Positions 5,123 to 6,134 of a stretch of 6,134 nucleotides of DNA are shown here, one piece after another. The notes below the pieces were generated by a model, which was not told where the DNA came from, searched no databases, and was given only the letters and a program-made list of their open reading frames with translations. Every line of letters begins with the position of its first letter. Position 1 is the first letter of the stretch. Source of the stretch: an uncultured Lactobacillus sp. (GTDB lineage: Bacteria; Bacillota; Bacilli; Lactobacillales; Lactobacillaceae); NCBI GenBank assembly GCA_937916845.1, contig CALFSK010000053.1:1-6134 (forward strand), read 5' to 3'. Both the position numbers and the translations under genes were made by a program.

Positions 5123-6134
5123 CATTATCACCTCCTTTTCCCGATTGAATTACAACTTGTTGTGTCGTTGGATTCTTAGCATCAGGCATTTCATCTGGGA
5201 AATAACCAGTCTGCTGTAGTAACCAAGTTGCTTGATTATTGGCAATCGTGCCATCTTTAGCTAGCCCTGATAGAGTAGCTGCAAATGAATCTCCCAATGG
5301 GTCTACAGCAGTCCGTATATTGGCCGTTATCTTAGCATTAAGCTTATTATCCAGTTCAGATAAAATCGCCTGTAAATAGCGATTAAGGGCGTTGGTGTAC
5401 ATGCCTTTAATTTGGTCAATGTTACTTTGCTGGTCACCTTGACCATTCAAATAGCTATCAGGGATGCCGAAAACTTTAGCGATTTGCTTACTCGTCCAAT
5501 CTGTTTGGCTTAACAGCTTAGTAACATCGGCTTTCATTTCTAGCGGCTTGTAATCTTCAAGCTGATCAATAACTACCGGGCCGCCGTTTGAGCTGTTCAC
5601 CTGTTTCATGAAGTTGCGTGAGCGGCTAGCCTTCATCTTCTCACTCAGCAGCCCACCGTGCTGAATAGATAGGACGCCAGGAGCGCTAATTGAACGTGCT
5701 AATGCAGCCAACGTTAAACTGTTAGACGAACTCTTGACTTGTAACTCATTCGATAACGCTTTTAACGGACTGTTACCCGTCATACCACCATCGGTACTAG
5801 CCCAGCGAATATGAATCATGTCAGACTGTGGTACATATTGAAGAACACCCAAATTAGGCTCATCAAAGGTAACCGTATAGGTTAAGCCACTGCCATCATC
5901 TAATAAGTAAGTTTGCACTTGGCTTGGCCGCAAATATTCCCAGCGCAAATCTAAGCCATTTGGATTACGCCAACGGTATGCGAAACATTCGCCACCCAAT
6001 AACAATTGTGAATACATAGACTGCCAAAACGTGTGCCCATTAGCTGTCGTACTAGGATTGTTTAGAATTCCTTGCGCTCGTGGCATATTAGCCATTAATT
6101 GTACCGTGGCTAAGTCTCCAGATATTTGATTAAC
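5100..6134 (-). CDS. Phage portal protein, HK97 family (partial, 5' end beyond the window)
   Basis: The portal is the dodecameric ring at the unique head vertex through which DNA is packaged and ejected, and it nucleates prohead assembly. The frame stays open to the right edge: 13 codons precede the first in-window ATG (VNQISGDLATVQL), so that ATG at 6095 is probably internal and the true start lies outside. The 344 visible residues carry the typical family run: the TFWQSMYSQLLLGGECFAY stretch near residue 35, the MIHIR strand followed by G-NSPL near 106-124, a SAPGVLSI segment near 150, and the IAKVFGIPDSYL motif near 218-229, followed by a long C-terminal helix. Portals of this family are usually about 380-430 residues, so perhaps 40-80 are missing. 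The C-terminus is strongly acidic (DNDDKESDD) and its coding sequence overlaps the start of the protease gene. The family call is firm. The host phage cannot be named from it. Confidence 0.95.
   Translation of the reverse strand, partial: VNQISGDLATVQLMANMPRAQGILNNPSTTANGHTFWQSMYSQLLLGGECFAYRWRNPNGLDLRWEYLRPSQVQTYLLDDGSGLTYTVTFDEPNLGVLQYVPQSDMIHIRWASTDGGMTGNSPLKALSNELQVKSSSNSLTLAALARSISAPGVLSIQHGGLLSEKMKASRSRNFMKQVNSSNGGPVVIDQLEDYKPLEMKADVTKLLSQTDWTSKQIAKVFGIPDSYLNGQGDQQSNIDQIKGMYTNALNRYLQAILSELDNKLNAKITANIRTAVDPLGDSFAATLSGLAKDGTIANNQATWLLQQTGYFPDEMPDAKNPTTQQVVIQSGKGGDNDDKESDD
5131..5138 (-). promoter_or_regulatory. Ribosome binding site of the protease gene
   Basis: AAAGGAGG on the minus strand, inside the portal 3' end, is a near-perfect Shine-Dalgarno sequence. 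It sits 5 and 8 bases ahead of two consecutive ATG codons (5125 and 5122). It rules out the in-frame GTG at 5131 as a start, because that GTG would overlap the ribosome site itself. Confidence 0.85.

Noticed and set aside
1..6134. tRNA genes, CRISPR arrays, insertion sequences, defence or moron genes
   Set aside because: The window is almost fully occupied by structural genes on one strand. I found no repeat arrays, no transposase-like frames, and no gap longer than about 80 bases that could hold such an element.

Overview
The window is a contiguous block of the structural (late) module of a tailed siphophage or prophage with an HK97-type head. Every gene is read from the minus strand, so transcription runs from high to low coordinates. 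The moderately AT-rich composition, strong AGGAGG-type ribosome sites, a DUF806-type protein, a phi13-family tail tube protein and the overall protein flavour suggest a Firmicutes phage, most likely of a lactic acid bacterium (Lactobacillaceae or relatives). Nothing here shows whether it is a lytic phage or a prophage: there is no integrase, repressor, att site or host gene.

In transcription order the layout is: portal protein (running off the right edge, N-terminus missing); ClpP-like head maturation protease; major capsid protein with an N-terminal scaffolding-like domain; a 72-base spacer; gp6-like head-tail connector; head closure (head-tail joining) protein; HK97 gp10-like tail component; DUF806-type protein in the tail-terminator position; major tail tube protein; an intrinsic terminator-like hairpin; tail assembly chaperone; a second open frame in the -1 register, which is probably its frameshift extension; and the start of the tape measure protein (running off the left edge).

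These genes form an assembly line. The portal nucleates the prohead, and the capsid protein assembles on it, guided by its own N-terminal domain, which the protease then removes. The connector, closure and terminator proteins build the neck. The tube protein polymerises around the tape measure protein, which is kept soluble by the chaperone and its frameshifted long form. Gene packing is tight, with two TAATG stop-start junctions, an 11-base overlap and a 23-26-base overlap, so translational coupling is likely.

I see no clearly novel system, defence island or moron gene. The observations most worth checking are a candidate -1 frameshift at A-AAA-TAA (a slippery stop) in the tail chaperone pair, the hairpin between the tube and chaperone genes, the short spacer after the capsid gene with a 9-base direct repeat and a hairpin around the capsid stop codon, and an Asp-rich insertion in the protease.
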